Assembly (NCBI GenBank): GCA_902594485.1
Contig: CACJMJ010000001.1
Coordinates: 70,574 to 134,573, forward strand
DNA: 64,000 nt
Source of the DNA: an uncultured Bacteroidota bacterium
GTDB lineage: Bacteria > Bacteroidota > Bacteroidia > Flavobacteriales > Flavobacteriaceae
Direction of reading: 5' to 3'
The notes beneath the pieces were generated by a model. That model was not told where the DNA came from. It worked only from the letters and a program-made list of their open reading frames with translations, and ran no database searches. This document shows, piece by piece, positions 40,579 through 49,281 of this stretch. Numbering within the stretch: the first letter of the stretch is position 1; each line of letters begins with the position of its first letter. Both the position numbers and the translations under genes were made by a program.

Positions 40579-41217
40579 ATGGACTTTATCTCTGAAAAAA
40601 TAGCTGAATATCTCTCGCAAAACTCTGATAAAGAACCAGAAATTTTATCAAAACTCAATAAAGAGACACATCAAAAAATTCTTCAACCAAGGATGTTGAG
40701 TGGTCATATTCAAGGAAGGTTTTTAAGTTTAATATCTAAAATTAAGTCACCGCTTCAAATACTTGAAATAGGAACATATACTGGTTATGGCACTTTGTGT
40801 CTTGCAGAAGGTTTAGCGACTAATGGAAAAATTTTCACTATTGATAGAAATGAAGAACTTATTAATATTCAAAACAAATACTTTGAAGAAAGTGGAAATA
40901 GAGATAAAATAGTTCAACTTACTGGAAATGCAATTGATATATTAATGAATCTTGATGAAAATTTTGATCTTATCTTTATTGACGCTGATAAAGAAAATTA
41001 TATAAAATACTTTGAAATAGTCTCAAATAAATTAAATCCAAATGGAATAATAATATCTGATAATGTTTTATGGTCAGGCAAAGTAGTTGAGGAAAGTGAT
41101 GGAGACCAAGAGACAAATACTTTAAAAAAATTTAATAGCCTTTTGAGCAAAGATGAAAGATTTGAAACTATAATTCTCCCTCTTAGAGATGGTCTTTCTA
41201 TTTCAAGATTAATTTAA
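40579..41217 (+). CDS. O-methyltransferase (class I SAM-dependent)
   Basis: ILEIGTYTGYGTLCLAEGL, DLIFIDADKENY, ISDNVLWSGKV. Confidence 0.93.
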   Translation: MDFISEKIAEYLSQNSDKEPEILSKLNKETHQKILQPRMLSGHIQGRFLSLISKIKSPLQILEIGTYTGYGTLCLAEGLATNGKIFTIDRNEELINIQNKYFEESGNRDKIVQLTGNAIDILMNLDENFDLIFIDADKENYIKYFEIVSNKLNPNGIIISDNVLWSGKVVEESDGDQETNTLKKFNSLLSKDERFETIILPLRDGLSISRLI

Positions 41218-41502
41218 GTCTCTTTTTATTGAGTCTTTGAGATCATCAAAATCTTTTTTGATGTCACTGACGCTATCTTTTAAATCTTTAGTCACAGATT
41301 CTGTTGGATTCTTCATATCAGTGTTTTTTGATATTTCTGTTTTTATTTCGTTTGTAGCTTGCCTTATTTGAGTCATACCTTTTGCCAATCCTTTTGCAAT
41401 TGAAGGAATTTTATCTGCTCCAAATACTAACAAGACAATAAAAAAGACAAAAACTAACTCTGCCCCACTAATGAATAAAGTCATAATATCAAAACTAATC
41501 AT
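41209..41502 (-). CDS. tatA: Twin-arginine translocase TatA/TatE family subunit
   Basis: Single N-terminal TM followed by FGADKIPSIAKGLAKGMTQIRQATNEIK. Confidence 0.88.
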   Translation of the reverse strand: MISFDIMTLFISGAELVFVFFIVLLVFGADKIPSIAKGLAKGMTQIRQATNEIKTEISKNTDMKNPTESVTKDLKDSVSDIKKDFDDLKDSIKRDLN

Positions 41503-42275
41503 AAATTCAACCTCTTAAAATTTTTTTTAAAATATTCTATTACTATTGTGTAATTACCCATTTTAAATTCTTCTTCAATAGGGAAGTTTTGAAATGTAGA
41601 TGTTACAAAATCATGAATAGAACTTTCTTCGAGCTCAAACTCATCAATAAAAAATCTAAGGCCATAAAACTTTATAATTTGATCTATTATATTGAAATCA
41701 TTTTTAAATTCAATTTCTTTTCTCTTCTGTTTGTAATATCCTGATATCCAATTATACATCCTCTCTATATCTAAACCACCCACTAATGGTGCAAGTAAGA
41801 CCTCTTTTACTAATTGTGAGTTGGAAGGAATATCCTCTTTTCTAATCCCTGTAAATCCAGGTATACCTAAATCATCAAAGTTTAAATTTTTTATAACACC
41901 AGAATTTTGAAGATCATTTAAGAGGTTTCCAGATAAACCACTTGAGTTTAGAATTACTTCATCTAATTCATTTACAAACTCCTCTAAATAAATTGTTAAT
42001 GATACCGAATCAAAAATGTCTTGATCTACAATTATTTTTTTTCTTTTAAATTGAATACCTGAGAATATAAGTTCATCATTAATATCTACTAGGATTTTAA
42101 AATTTCCCTCAGAGTCAGTTATTGTAGCATCGTCAGATGTGATATTTAAAACATGTATTCCTTCAATAGAATATGAGTTGTCATTATAAACTACACCCTC
42201 AATTATTTTTTGATTTTCTGATTGTGAAAAGGAACTGAATGATATTAAAAGGAAAACAAAAATAAATTTTCTCAT
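41499..42275 (-). CDS. Secreted CarboxypepD_reg-like domain protein
   Basis: Signal peptide; IEGVVYNDNSYSIEGIHVLNITSDDATITDSEGNFKI; NELDEVIL motif. Confidence 0.82.
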   Translation of the reverse strand: MRKFIFVFLLISFSSFSQSENQKIIEGVVYNDNSYSIEGIHVLNITSDDATITDSEGNFKILVDINDELIFSGIQFKRKKIIVDQDIFDSVSLTIYLEEFVNELDEVILNSSGLSGNLLNDLQNSGVIKNLNFDDLGIPGFTGIRKEDIPSNSQLVKEVLLAPLVGGLDIERMYNWISGYYKQKRKEIEFKNDFNIIDQIIKFYGLRFFIDEFELEESSIHDFVTSTFQNFPIEEEFKMGNYTIVIEYFKKNFKRLNL

Positions 42276-42997
42276 TCAACCCTAAGTTCTTTATATGTAT
42301 CTGATTTATTTAGTAAATAGTCAATTAACAGAAATTGATTCTTTTTTATTATTAACTGCTTAATTTCTGGATCGAGATCTAATTGTAATAAAAAATCATT
42401 TACCTCAAAAAATTCTAACTTAAGAATATCAGTAAAAAAATTTTCTTCTAAAATAAGTGGGAGAGCCTCACTTGGTAGAATACTAAGTTTTTCTTCTTCT
42501 GATTTAGAATCAACGAGAGAAGACAGAAGTTTAAAGATATTCACAAAGTTGAGTCCATTTACAACTTGTCTATTGTCAGTAAGTATATTTTCAATTTTGG
42601 TAGATTTATCAGCTAAATAATCAAAACCTTTAAATTGTTCTTCTTTTAAGTCTAAAAACTTATCAGTATCATCAGGAGTAATAACCACTTCATCTAATTC
42701 TCTAACTCTTTGATTTATTTGAACAATTAATCTTTTATTTTTTAATATTTCATCATTTACTCTAACTGTTCTAATTATGTATTGAACTGAAGAAAAGATT
42801 ATTTCATCACCTTCTTTTGCAAAAATTTCAAATTCTCCTTGATCATTAGTTATAGTTGATGTTTGGGAAGTATTGTTTATAACATTAGCTGCAGGCACAT
42901 TGATATTTCTATATATGACTTTTCCCTGGATTAATTCTCTTTCTTGAGAAAAACTAAACTGTGCTAGAGCAAGTAATAAAATTATTTTTTTAAACAT
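42272..42997 (-). CDS. Secreted CarboxypepD_reg-like domain protein, paralogous to the neighbour
   Basis: Signal peptide; IQGKVIYRNINVPAANVINNTSQTSTITNDQGEFEIFAKEGDEIIFSS; RELDEVVIT motif. Confidence 0.82.
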   Translation of the reverse strand: MFKKIILLLALAQFSFSQERELIQGKVIYRNINVPAANVINNTSQTSTITNDQGEFEIFAKEGDEIIFSSVQYIIRTVRVNDEILKNKRLIVQINQRVRELDEVVITPDDTDKFLDLKEEQFKGFDYLADKSTKIENILTDNRQVVNGLNFVNIFKLLSSLVDSKSEEEKLSILPSEALPLILEENFFTDILKLEFFEVNDFLLQLDLDPEIKQLIIKKNQFLLIDYLLNKSDTYKELRVE

Positions 42998-43052
42998 CAG
43001 CTTTTGATTTATTTAAATTTACAAATAAATCAATGATAAGTTCAATATATAA

Positions 43053-43808
43053 TTATCTAACAAATACTGGCTCTAAAGGATTACTGGTTTCATCATGACT
43101 GAACATGTATCCAGAAGAGTTGAAACCCTCAATATCTGATATAGTCTTGATGTTATTATCTATTAAATATCTTGTCATTAACCCTCTAGCTTTTTTGGCA
43201 TAAAATGAAATAATTTTAAGCTTTCCATTCTTAAAATCCTTGAATTGTGGTGAAACTATAGTATTAGGAATAATTGTTCTATCAATCACAGAGAAATATT
43301 CATTACTAGCAAGATTTATAATAAAATCATCCTCATTTATTTCCTCTAATAATGAATTTGTAACATTCTCTTTCCAGAATTCATATAAATTTTTTGAACC
43401 ATTAATAGAAATTTTAGTTCCCATTTCAAGTCTATACGCTTTAATCTTATCAAATGGTTTTAGGATCCCATAAAGACCAGATAGTATTCTTAATGAATCT
43501 TGAAGTTTTTGATGATTAGACTCATTAATAGTATTAACATCAATACCATCATAAACATCACCGTTAAAAGCGAAAATGGCTTCTTTTTCGTTTGAGTTAT
43601 TATTTTTAAAATCTTGATTTCTAGACCAATTTAGCTCACTCAATTTAGGTGATATGCTCATAAGGTTAGAAAGGTCTGGCACAGATATATCTTTAATTAT
43701 ATCATTTATCTGATTTGCCTGATCAGTAAATATAGGTTTGGAGCTGAGACTTGTTTCAACTTTGCTATCGAAGTCAAGTGACTTTGCAGGAGAAATAAGA
43801 ATTTTCAT
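43053..43808 (-). CDS. yaaA: Peroxide stress protein YaaA
   Basis: MKILISPAKSLD; FNGDVYDGID; LSGLYGILKPFD; EMGTK; YAKKARGLM. Confidence 0.94.
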   Translation of the reverse strand: MKILISPAKSLDFDSKVETSLSSKPIFTDQANQINDIIKDISVPDLSNLMSISPKLSELNWSRNQDFKNNNSNEKEAIFAFNGDVYDGIDVNTINESNHQKLQDSLRILSGLYGILKPFDKIKAYRLEMGTKISINGSKNLYEFWKENVTNSLLEEINEDDFIINLASNEYFSVIDRTIIPNTIVSPQFKDFKNGKLKIISFYAKKARGLMTRYLIDNNIKTISDIEGFNSSGYMFSHDETSNPLEPVFVR

Positions 43809-43822
43809 TTTTTATTTCAAAT

Positions 43823-44860
43823 TTATAAATTTTTATGTTTAGAATAAAGCCTCCATTTGTTAATTACGGAGTTCATATCTTCAGGAATTTCAGAATCAAA
43901 TGAAATTTTTTCATTTGATTTAGGATGAGTGAAACCTAATGTTTTTGCATGAAGTGCCTGTCTTGGTAGAAGTCTAAAGCAATTGTCTACAAACTGTTTG
44001 TATTTTGTATATACAGTTCCTTTTAAAATTTTATCACCTCCATATCTTTCATCATTAAATAGTGTATGACCAATATGCTTCATATGAACCCTAATCTGGT
44101 GTGTTCTTCCAGTTTGAAGCTTACAACTTATAAGAGTAACATAACCAAACCTTTCAATTACTTTATAATTTGTTATAGCATCTTTTCCACCATCAATATC
44201 TTCATATACTATCATTTGAAGTCTATTTTTTGGATTTCTTCCTATTGGGGCATTAATTTGTCCTTCATCATCCTTAACATCTCCCCAAACTAATGCATAA
44301 TATTCTCTTTCTACACTTTTTTTAAAAAATTGCTTTGCTAAAAGCGTCATTGATATCTCTGTTTTTGCAATTACAAGAAGACCTGATGTGTCCTTATCAA
44401 TCCTATGGACTAGGCCAGGCCTATTTGAAGAGTTATTTGGAAGATTATCAAAATGATATAGTAAGGCGTTGATTAGTGTTCCAGAGTAATTTCCATGACC
44501 TGGATGAACAACCATTCCACTTTCTTTATTAATAATTATTATGTAATCGTCTTCATACACTATATCTAGATCTATCTTCTCTGGGGTTAAAAGATTTTCG
44601 TATGGCGGATGAGTAAAAAGAATTCTTATTTCATCATTCTTTTTTACTTTATAACTAGATTTTACAATTTTATCATTTACTCTTATAGACCCCTCTTTTG
44701 CTGCTTTTTGAATTTTATTTCTTGTTGCATTTTCAATTCTGCTCATAAGAAATTTATCAATCCTTAAGGGTTCTTGCCCTGAATCAATTTTAAATGAAAA
44801 GTGTTCATGGAGCTCTTGTTCAAAGTCTTCCTCTCTTGAGTTATCTTTCTCCATTTCCAA
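43823..44860 (-). CDS. rluD: Ribosomal large subunit pseudouridine synthase D-like (RluA family)
   Basis: S4-like N-terminus; GLVHRIDKDTSGLLVIAKT; TGRTHQIRVHM. Confidence 0.93.
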   Translation of the reverse strand: MEMEKDNSREEDFEQELHEHFSFKIDSGQEPLRIDKFLMSRIENATRNKIQKAAKEGSIRVNDKIVKSSYKVKKNDEIRILFTHPPYENLLTPEKIDLDIVYEDDYIIIINKESGMVVHPGHGNYSGTLINALLYHFDNLPNNSSNRPGLVHRIDKDTSGLLVIAKTEISMTLLAKQFFKKSVEREYYALVWGDVKDDEGQINAPIGRNPKNRLQMIVYEDIDGGKDAITNYKVIERFGYVTLISCKLQTGRTHQIRVHMKHIGHTLFNDERYGGDKILKGTVYTKYKQFVDNCFRLLPRQALHAKTLGFTHPKSNEKISFDSEIPEDMNSVINKWRLYSKHKNL

Positions 44861-45392
44861 GAATTAAATCTATTTCTGAATTCATTGGAATTTTTTGACC
44901 AGGTAATATCTTTTCACCTAGATATAAAACATCTAAAACCATATCCTTTCCAATATTATCAACATAACTGTAATCTCTAACTTTAAACCCAAGTGCAGTA
45001 AGGATAGACTCAGCGTTTCTTTTTGTTATCTGAATTACATTTGGGAGTGAAACTTTTTGAAAATTTTTAGGGTTGACATTTAAGTATATCTTCCTATTTT
45101 TTTTCACTAGCTCTAATTCTTTTGGTATTTGAGATATGACTGAATAGTTTGGGATATTTACAAAAAACTTCGAAGAGTCCAATACTTCATATCTTAATTT
45201 ATTGTTATCAAGGATACTTATTGCTTCGTCAAGATTTTTTCCAGCTAAATATGGAACTTCTATATATCTATTATGCTTAGTATAGATTTTAAGGGAATTA
45301 TACACCAAAAAAAATACTATAAATATGATAACTAACATCAGGAATATCTGCTTAGCTAACGAGTTACTTTTAAAATGATCCAAAATTTTCAT
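44841..45392 (-). CDS. PASTA-domain membrane protein
   Basis: Single N-terminal TM; PASTA-like repeats VPYLAGKNLDEAISILDNNKLRYEVL and LPNVIQITKRNAESILTALGFKV. Confidence 0.87.
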   Translation of the reverse strand: MKILDHFKSNSLAKQIFLMLVIIFIVFFLVYNSLKIYTKHNRYIEVPYLAGKNLDEAISILDNNKLRYEVLDSSKFFVNIPNYSVISQIPKELELVKKNRKIYLNVNPKNFQKVSLPNVIQITKRNAESILTALGFKVRDYSYVDNIGKDMVLDVLYLGEKILPGQKIPMNSEIDLILGNGER

Positions 45393-45426
45393 TTTGATAA
45401 TTTAATGTAAATATACTAAGACATAA

Positions 45427-45455
45427 TTGTCTTTTAATATATTGACTTACATTTG
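45427..45455 (+). promoter_or_regulatory. Putative promoter for ddl: TTG-N18-TACATTTG
   Basis: Bacteroidota-type elements; -7 box ends 8 nt before the ddl ATG. Confidence 0.5.
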
Positions 45456-45463
45456 AAAATAAT

Positions 45464-46432
45464 ATGAAAAATATTGCTGTAGTTTTTGGTGGTTTTTCCT
45501 CCGAATATGAGGTTTCTGTAAAAAGTGGAAAGTTCATTTATGATAATTTAAAAGATAATCCAAATTTCAATGTTTATCAAGTTTGTATTTCAAAGGAATC
45601 TAATTATGTCACATATAATAACAATAGGTTTGATTTTGATTATTATAATTTTTCATTTACAATGAACGGTGAGGAAGTTGAATTAGATGGAATTTTTAAT
45701 ATTATTCATGGGGAACCAGGAGAGAATGGAGATTTAGCTTATATTCTTGAAAAAAAGAATTTGTCTCAAACTGCTTGCAATAGTTTTGTTTCAAATTTAA
45801 CTTTTGATAAGAAGAAATACATTGATTTTGTAAATAACCTTAATATCCCCTCCTCAAAACAAATTCTATTGACCAATAAAGTGTTTCCAGAATTATCTAA
45901 GATTAAAAGTCAAATTCGTATACCATGTATAGTTAAACCAAATAATGGAGGAAGCAGTATCGGAGTCTCAAAAGTTAATCATATTAATGATCTAGAGGAC
46001 AAAATTAAAATTGCATTCAAAGAGAGCGATCAAGTATTAATAGAAAATTATCTTTCTGGTAAAGAAGTTTCAGTCGGAGTAATTGAGACGAACAATAAAA
46101 GAATTATTCTTCCAGTAACAGAAATTATAAGTGAAAATGAACTTTTTGATTATGGAGCTAAATATTTAGGACAATCTAAAGAGATTACTCCAGGTAATAT
46201 TTCTAGTGAAGAGGAAAATTTAATACATAAATACATAAATAAAATCTACGATAATATTGAGTTAAAGGGGTTTACAAGATCTGAATTTATAATTGTTGAT
46301 GGGATTCCTCATATACTTGAAACAAATACAATTCCTGGATTCACAAAACAGAGTATTATTCCTCAGCAAATAGAAGCTTTTGGATTATCTGTAAAGGAGG
46401 TAATTAATAATCAAATAGAATCAATTCTTTAA
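45464..46432 (+). CDS. ddl: D-alanine--D-alanine ligase
   Basis: GGFSSEYEVSVKSG, VKPNNGGSSIGVSKV, ILETNTIPGFT. Confidence 0.95.
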   Translation: MKNIAVVFGGFSSEYEVSVKSGKFIYDNLKDNPNFNVYQVCISKESNYVTYNNNRFDFDYYNFSFTMNGEEVELDGIFNIIHGEPGENGDLAYILEKKNLSQTACNSFVSNLTFDKKKYIDFVNNLNIPSSKQILLTNKVFPELSKIKSQIRIPCIVKPNNGGSSIGVSKVNHINDLEDKIKIAFKESDQVLIENYLSGKEVSVGVIETNNKRIILPVTEIISENELFDYGAKYLGQSKEITPGNISSEEENLIHKYINKIYDNIELKGFTRSEFIIVDGIPHILETNTIPGFTKQSIIPQQIEAFGLSVKEVINNQIESIL

Positions 46433-46452
46433 ATTATTTTTAATTTTAAATT

Positions 46453-46905
46453 ATGAAAAAAGCTGTTTTTCCAGGTTCATTTGATCCAATCACAATTGGC
46501 CATTTAGATATTGTAGAAAGAGCCATAAAGGTCTTTGATGAAATTATTATTGCTGTTGGAGATAATACGAACAAAAAATATATGTTTCCAAAAGAAAAAA
46601 GAGTTGAATTTGTAAAACAAACATTTTACAATTATGAGAATGTCAAGATTGAATCATATGATGGTTTAACTGTTGATTTTTGTAGAAAAAATAATATTGA
46701 ATTTATGATAAGGGGTCTAAGAAATCCTGCAGATTTTGAGTTTGAGAAAAGCATTGCCTTAACCAACAGAGAAATGACTGATATAGAAACTATATTTTTA
46801 TTAACATCACCCGAAAACTCTTTTATTAGCAGTAGTATTGTGCGTGATCTAATTAGAAATAATGGTGACTATAAATTATTTATTCCTAGGGGTATCACTC
46901 TTTAA
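46453..46905 (+). CDS. coaD: Phosphopantetheine adenylyltransferase
   Basis: AVFPGSFDPITIGHLDI; IRGLRNPADFEFE; SSSIVR. Confidence 0.96.
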   Translation: MKKAVFPGSFDPITIGHLDIVERAIKVFDEIIIAVGDNTNKKYMFPKEKRVEFVKQTFYNYENVKIESYDGLTVDFCRKNNIEFMIRGLRNPADFEFEKSIALTNREMTDIETIFLLTSPENSFISSSIVRDLIRNNGDYKLFIPRGITL

Positions 46906-47496
46906 TACCTCAAAAACAATTATTCTAATATTTTCAAAGGCATCGTTTAATATTTCATCAATTTTTTCTTTTGACACCCATTCAATTTTTTTTATTCCTT
47001 CTTCAGTTTGAGGTATAGTTTCTCCCATATATTTTGTTGACATCTTAAACCAATATGTTTTCTTAAGTCTAAATCTTTTACCTTTTTTAAAAATATGGAA
47101 TGTCTCAGATAGCTGATTTTGGACTATTAAGTCTGATACTCCTGTTTCTTCTGTTACTTCTCTTTGGGCAGCCTCAATAATAAGTTCCTTTTTTTCGACT
47201 CCTCCTTTTGGAAGATCCCACTTATTATTTCTAAAAATGAATAATAGTTTATTATCAGTTCTTTCAACTAATCCTCCAGCAGCTTCGACAATAGGAAATT
47301 TTTTTTTAAAAGATTTCCATAGTTTATCGATGTCTTTATGATATATAAATACTTTTCTATTTTTTGACGATTTTAAAGCTTTGATAATTTGAGCTACACT
47401 TGTATACTTAATAAAAAGTAATGGTTCATTATCAGAGAAATCTTGAATTTCGTTAGTAAGGATCAAAGGCTTTTGGTTGAAAAAAACTTTATACAT
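46876..47496 (-). CDS. NUDIX hydrolase
   Basis: Nudix box GGVEKKELIIEAAQREVTEETGV. Confidence 0.92.
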   Translation of the reverse strand: MYKVFFNQKPLILTNEIQDFSDNEPLLFIKYTSVAQIIKALKSSKNRKVFIYHKDIDKLWKSFKKKFPIVEAAGGLVERTDNKLLFIFRNNKWDLPKGGVEKKELIIEAAQREVTEETGVSDLIVQNQLSETFHIFKKGKRFRLKKTYWFKMSTKYMGETIPQTEEGIKKIEWVSKEKIDEILNDAFENIRIIVFEVLKSDTPRNK

Positions 47497-47499
47497 TTG
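47492..47499 (+). promoter_or_regulatory. Putative -7 box TACATTTG for pyrE, overlapping the NUDIX start codon
   Basis: Exact TAnnTTTG match ending 5 nt before the pyrE ATG. Confidence 0.45.
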
Positions 47500-47504
47500 T
47501 AATA

Positions 47505-48143
47505 ATGGTATTAGACAAAAAAGTTGCAGAGCAAACAGTAAATTTTCTTACACAAATTAATGCAATTAAATTAAATACCAAAAATCCTTTCACATGGACA
47601 AGTGGTATAAAATCTCCTATTTATTGCGATAATAGATTAGTTCTTTCGTATCCAAAAATTAGAGAATTTATAGCTGATAGTATGACCTATATTATTAAAA
47701 ATAAATATGGGGATGATATATCTATTGCAGGAGTGGCTACCGGTGCCATTGCTATTGGGGCAATGATATCTGAAAGACTTAATGTTCCATATGCATATGT
47801 TAGACCTGAACCAAAGGGTCATGGTCTAAGAAACCAAATTGAAGGTAATATAGAGGATAAATCTAATGTTGTAGTAATAGAGGATTTGATTAGTACTGGT
47901 AAGAGTAGTCTAAATGCTATAAATGCGCTTAAGTCTGAAGGCATAAATGTGATGGGTATGTTATCAATTTTCTCTTATAATTTTGATTTTGCAAATAAAA
48001 AATTTATTGATGAAAAAATTGCTATTAACTCACTAGCAGATTACAATACTTTAGTTGGAGTTATAGAATCAAATGGCAGCCTTGAGCATGATGAGATAAC
48101 TAGACTAAAGAAGTGGAGAGAGGATCCTGAAAATTGGAGTTAA
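47505..48143 (+). CDS. pyrE: Orotate phosphoribosyltransferase
   Basis: FTWTSGIKSPIYCDNR; VVIEDLISTGKSSLNA PRPP motif. Confidence 0.95.
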   Translation: MVLDKKVAEQTVNFLTQINAIKLNTKNPFTWTSGIKSPIYCDNRLVLSYPKIREFIADSMTYIIKNKYGDDISIAGVATGAIAIGAMISERLNVPYAYVRPEPKGHGLRNQIEGNIEDKSNVVVIEDLISTGKSSLNAINALKSEGINVMGMLSIFSYNFDFANKKFIDEKIAINSLADYNTLVGVIESNGSLEHDEITRLKKWREDPENWS

Positions 48144-48868
48144 TCATAAAGTAATTTAACATTTCTTGAATCGTAATTTCCTATCTCTGAACCTGTATTC
48201 AATTTTATAATTCCAGTATTTGAAATGCTAATTATTCTTCCACTGTATTCTTTACCATTTATGTTAAACCTACACCCTTCTTTACCAAATATGTTTTGAT
48301 TATACTCATCATTTATATATTTGATATCATTTATTTTAGTAAAGTAAAATTTATAACTATCAATCAATTCATTTAATACTCTATCAATATCAATATTTTT
48401 ATTTGAGATTTTTTTAATAGAAGTTGCATTAGGTAACCTTTTAAAAAATACTTGATTAATATTTATACCTAATCCAATTATAGAATAATTTACTTTATCT
48501 GAACTCAATGAATTCTCAACTAATATCCCAGCTATTTTTTTATTTACTGACAAAATGTCGTTGGGCCATTTAATTAGGCATTTTTCATTATTAAATTTTC
48601 TTATTGTTTTTAATACCGCAAGGCTTACTACTTGGTTTATTAGAAATGTTCTATCTGCATTTATGTCTAAAGGCCTATAAAATAAAGAGCATAGAAGGTT
48701 TTTACCATAACTTGAGTACCACTTATTCATTCGTTGTCCCCTACCCCCATATTGATATTTTGCGATAATTAAATCTCCGCTTAATATTTTTTTTGATTTA
48801 ATTAACATCTTCACTTTGTCATTTGTTGACCTAGTGGCATTAACTTTGATTATCTTAGATGCAGACAT
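48140..48868 (-). CDS. birA: Biotin--[acetyl-CoA-carboxylase] ligase (no N-terminal HTH)
   Basis: GGRGQRMNKWYS; KWPNDILSVNKKIAGILVE; GLGININQ. Confidence 0.93.
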   Translation of the reverse strand: MSASKIIKVNATRSTNDKVKMLIKSKKILSGDLIIAKYQYGGRGQRMNKWYSSYGKNLLCSLFYRPLDINADRTFLINQVVSLAVLKTIRKFNNEKCLIKWPNDILSVNKKIAGILVENSLSSDKVNYSIIGLGININQVFFKRLPNATSIKKISNKNIDIDRVLNELIDSYKFYFTKINDIKYINDEYNQNIFGKEGCRFNINGKEYSGRIISISNTGIIKLNTGSEIGNYDSRNVKLLYD

Positions 48869-48906
48869 GTTGTTAAAAGTAATAAATTTGAAAAAAGAAA
48901 ATATAC

Positions 48907-49278
48907 ATGGTTAAACCCAAATCAGAAGAAACAAGTTTAATTGATGAAATAATATTTGGTATCGAAGACGTAAAAGGAATTGAAGTTAACATTATGGATC
49001 TAAGTAAAATTTCAAATACTGTTTGTAAGTCTTTTATTTTGTGTACGGGCACATCTAATACACATGTTGCAGCAATAGCAAACTCGGTTAGAAAGAATGT
49101 TAGCAAGAAATTGAAAGAGAAACCGTTTAGTATGGAAGGTATTGAAAATCAAGAATGGGTTCTAATTGATTATGTCGATGTTGTAGTACATATTTTCCAA
49201 AGTGAAATCAGAGAATTCTATGATATCGAAAATTTATGGGGAGATGCAAAAATTATTAATGTTGAATTAAAAGCGTAA
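48907..49278 (+). CDS. rsfS: Ribosome silencing factor
   Basis: RsfS/YbeB signature WVLIDYVDVVVHIFQSEIREFYDIENLWGDA. Confidence 0.95.
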   Translation: MVKPKSEETSLIDEIIFGIEDVKGIEVNIMDLSKISNTVCKSFILCTGTSNTHVAAIANSVRKNVSKKLKEKPFSMEGIENQEWVLIDYVDVVVHIFQSEIREFYDIENLWGDAKIINVELKA

Positions 49279-49281
49279 TTA

